Source: Amyelois transitella (taxonomy: Eukaryota; Arthropoda; Insecta; Lepidoptera; Pyralidae). Taken from it: DNA of 64,000 nt. The stretch lies in the NCBI RefSeq assembly GCF_032362555.1, contig NC_083529.1:1550001-1614000 (forward strand). Direction: 5' to 3'. Shown here one piece after another: positions 63,946-64,000 of this stretch (the stretch's first letter is position 1; every line of letters begins with the position of its first letter). The notes under the pieces are model-generated. The model saw only the letters and a list, made by a program, of their open reading frames with translations, was not told where the DNA came from and did no database searches. The position numbers were made by a program, and so were the translations under genes.

Positions 63946-64000
63946 CTTCCTCTACTCTCTACTCTACTACTACTACTATCGCCTACCCTCTCTTTCCCGG

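Noticed and set aside
1..64000. CRISPR array or bacterial-type operons
   Set aside because: The sequence is eukaryotic; no regular direct repeats with unique spacers were seen.

Overview
The window is AT-rich animal nuclear DNA and reads as a moth (Lepidoptera). It has split genes with GT/AG introns and intronless tektin genes. It also carries very dense small repeats of types I associate with lepidopteran genomes: Helitron-like elements of the TC...CTAG type, tRNA-headed SINEs, and RTE-like LINE tails ending in (TATG)n. I cannot name the species.

Five protein genes can be supported. (1) A four-exon LHFPL-family tetraspan gene runs on the + strand from 3582 to 26172; the joined coding sequence is 837 nt (278 aa). 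Its 18.4-kb first intron contains (2, 3) two complete intronless tektin genes on the same strand, 10570-12087 and 15799-17319, which are tandem paralogues. (4) On the - strand, converging with LHFPL, is the ETF beta-subunit lysine methyltransferase ETFBKMT. Its four exons lie between 33714 and 27422 and its 5' end is uncertain. (5) Gadd45 is on the + strand, 60955-62144, in three exons joining to 498 nt (165 aa). Three RNA genes are seen: tRNA-Ala(TGC), antisense inside an ETFBKMT intron; tRNA-Asp(GTC), inside Gadd45 intron 1; and a 5S rRNA copy on the - strand downstream of Gadd45 with a T5 terminator.

The rest is mostly mobile DNA. At 43237-47660 there is a 5'-truncated non-LTR retrotransposon with an intact 990-codon endonuclease/reverse-transcriptase ORF, the end of an FP_C-type ORF1, and possible 8-bp target-site duplications. 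About 25 copies or pieces of one ~275-bp SINE-like family (called SINE-A here) are scattered in both orientations. About a dozen pieces of an RTE-like LINE 3' end share the same (TATG)n tail and a similar ~45-bp 3' end, which suggests a SINE/LINE partnership. There are also four near-complete Lep1-like Helitrons, four pieces of a tRNA-derived SINE, a ~1.1-kb inverted-repeat DNA transposon (238-1379) full of one short motif, a MITE with perfect 40-bp terminal repeats (6306-6465), and several near-perfect foldback sequences.

The genes do not form a pathway. LHFPL is a membrane tetraspan, the tektins belong to sperm axonemes, ETFBKMT is a mitochondrial protein methyltransferase and Gadd45 is a stress regulator. 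The large stretches 35.2-43.2 kb and 47.7-60.4 kb show no gene I can support.
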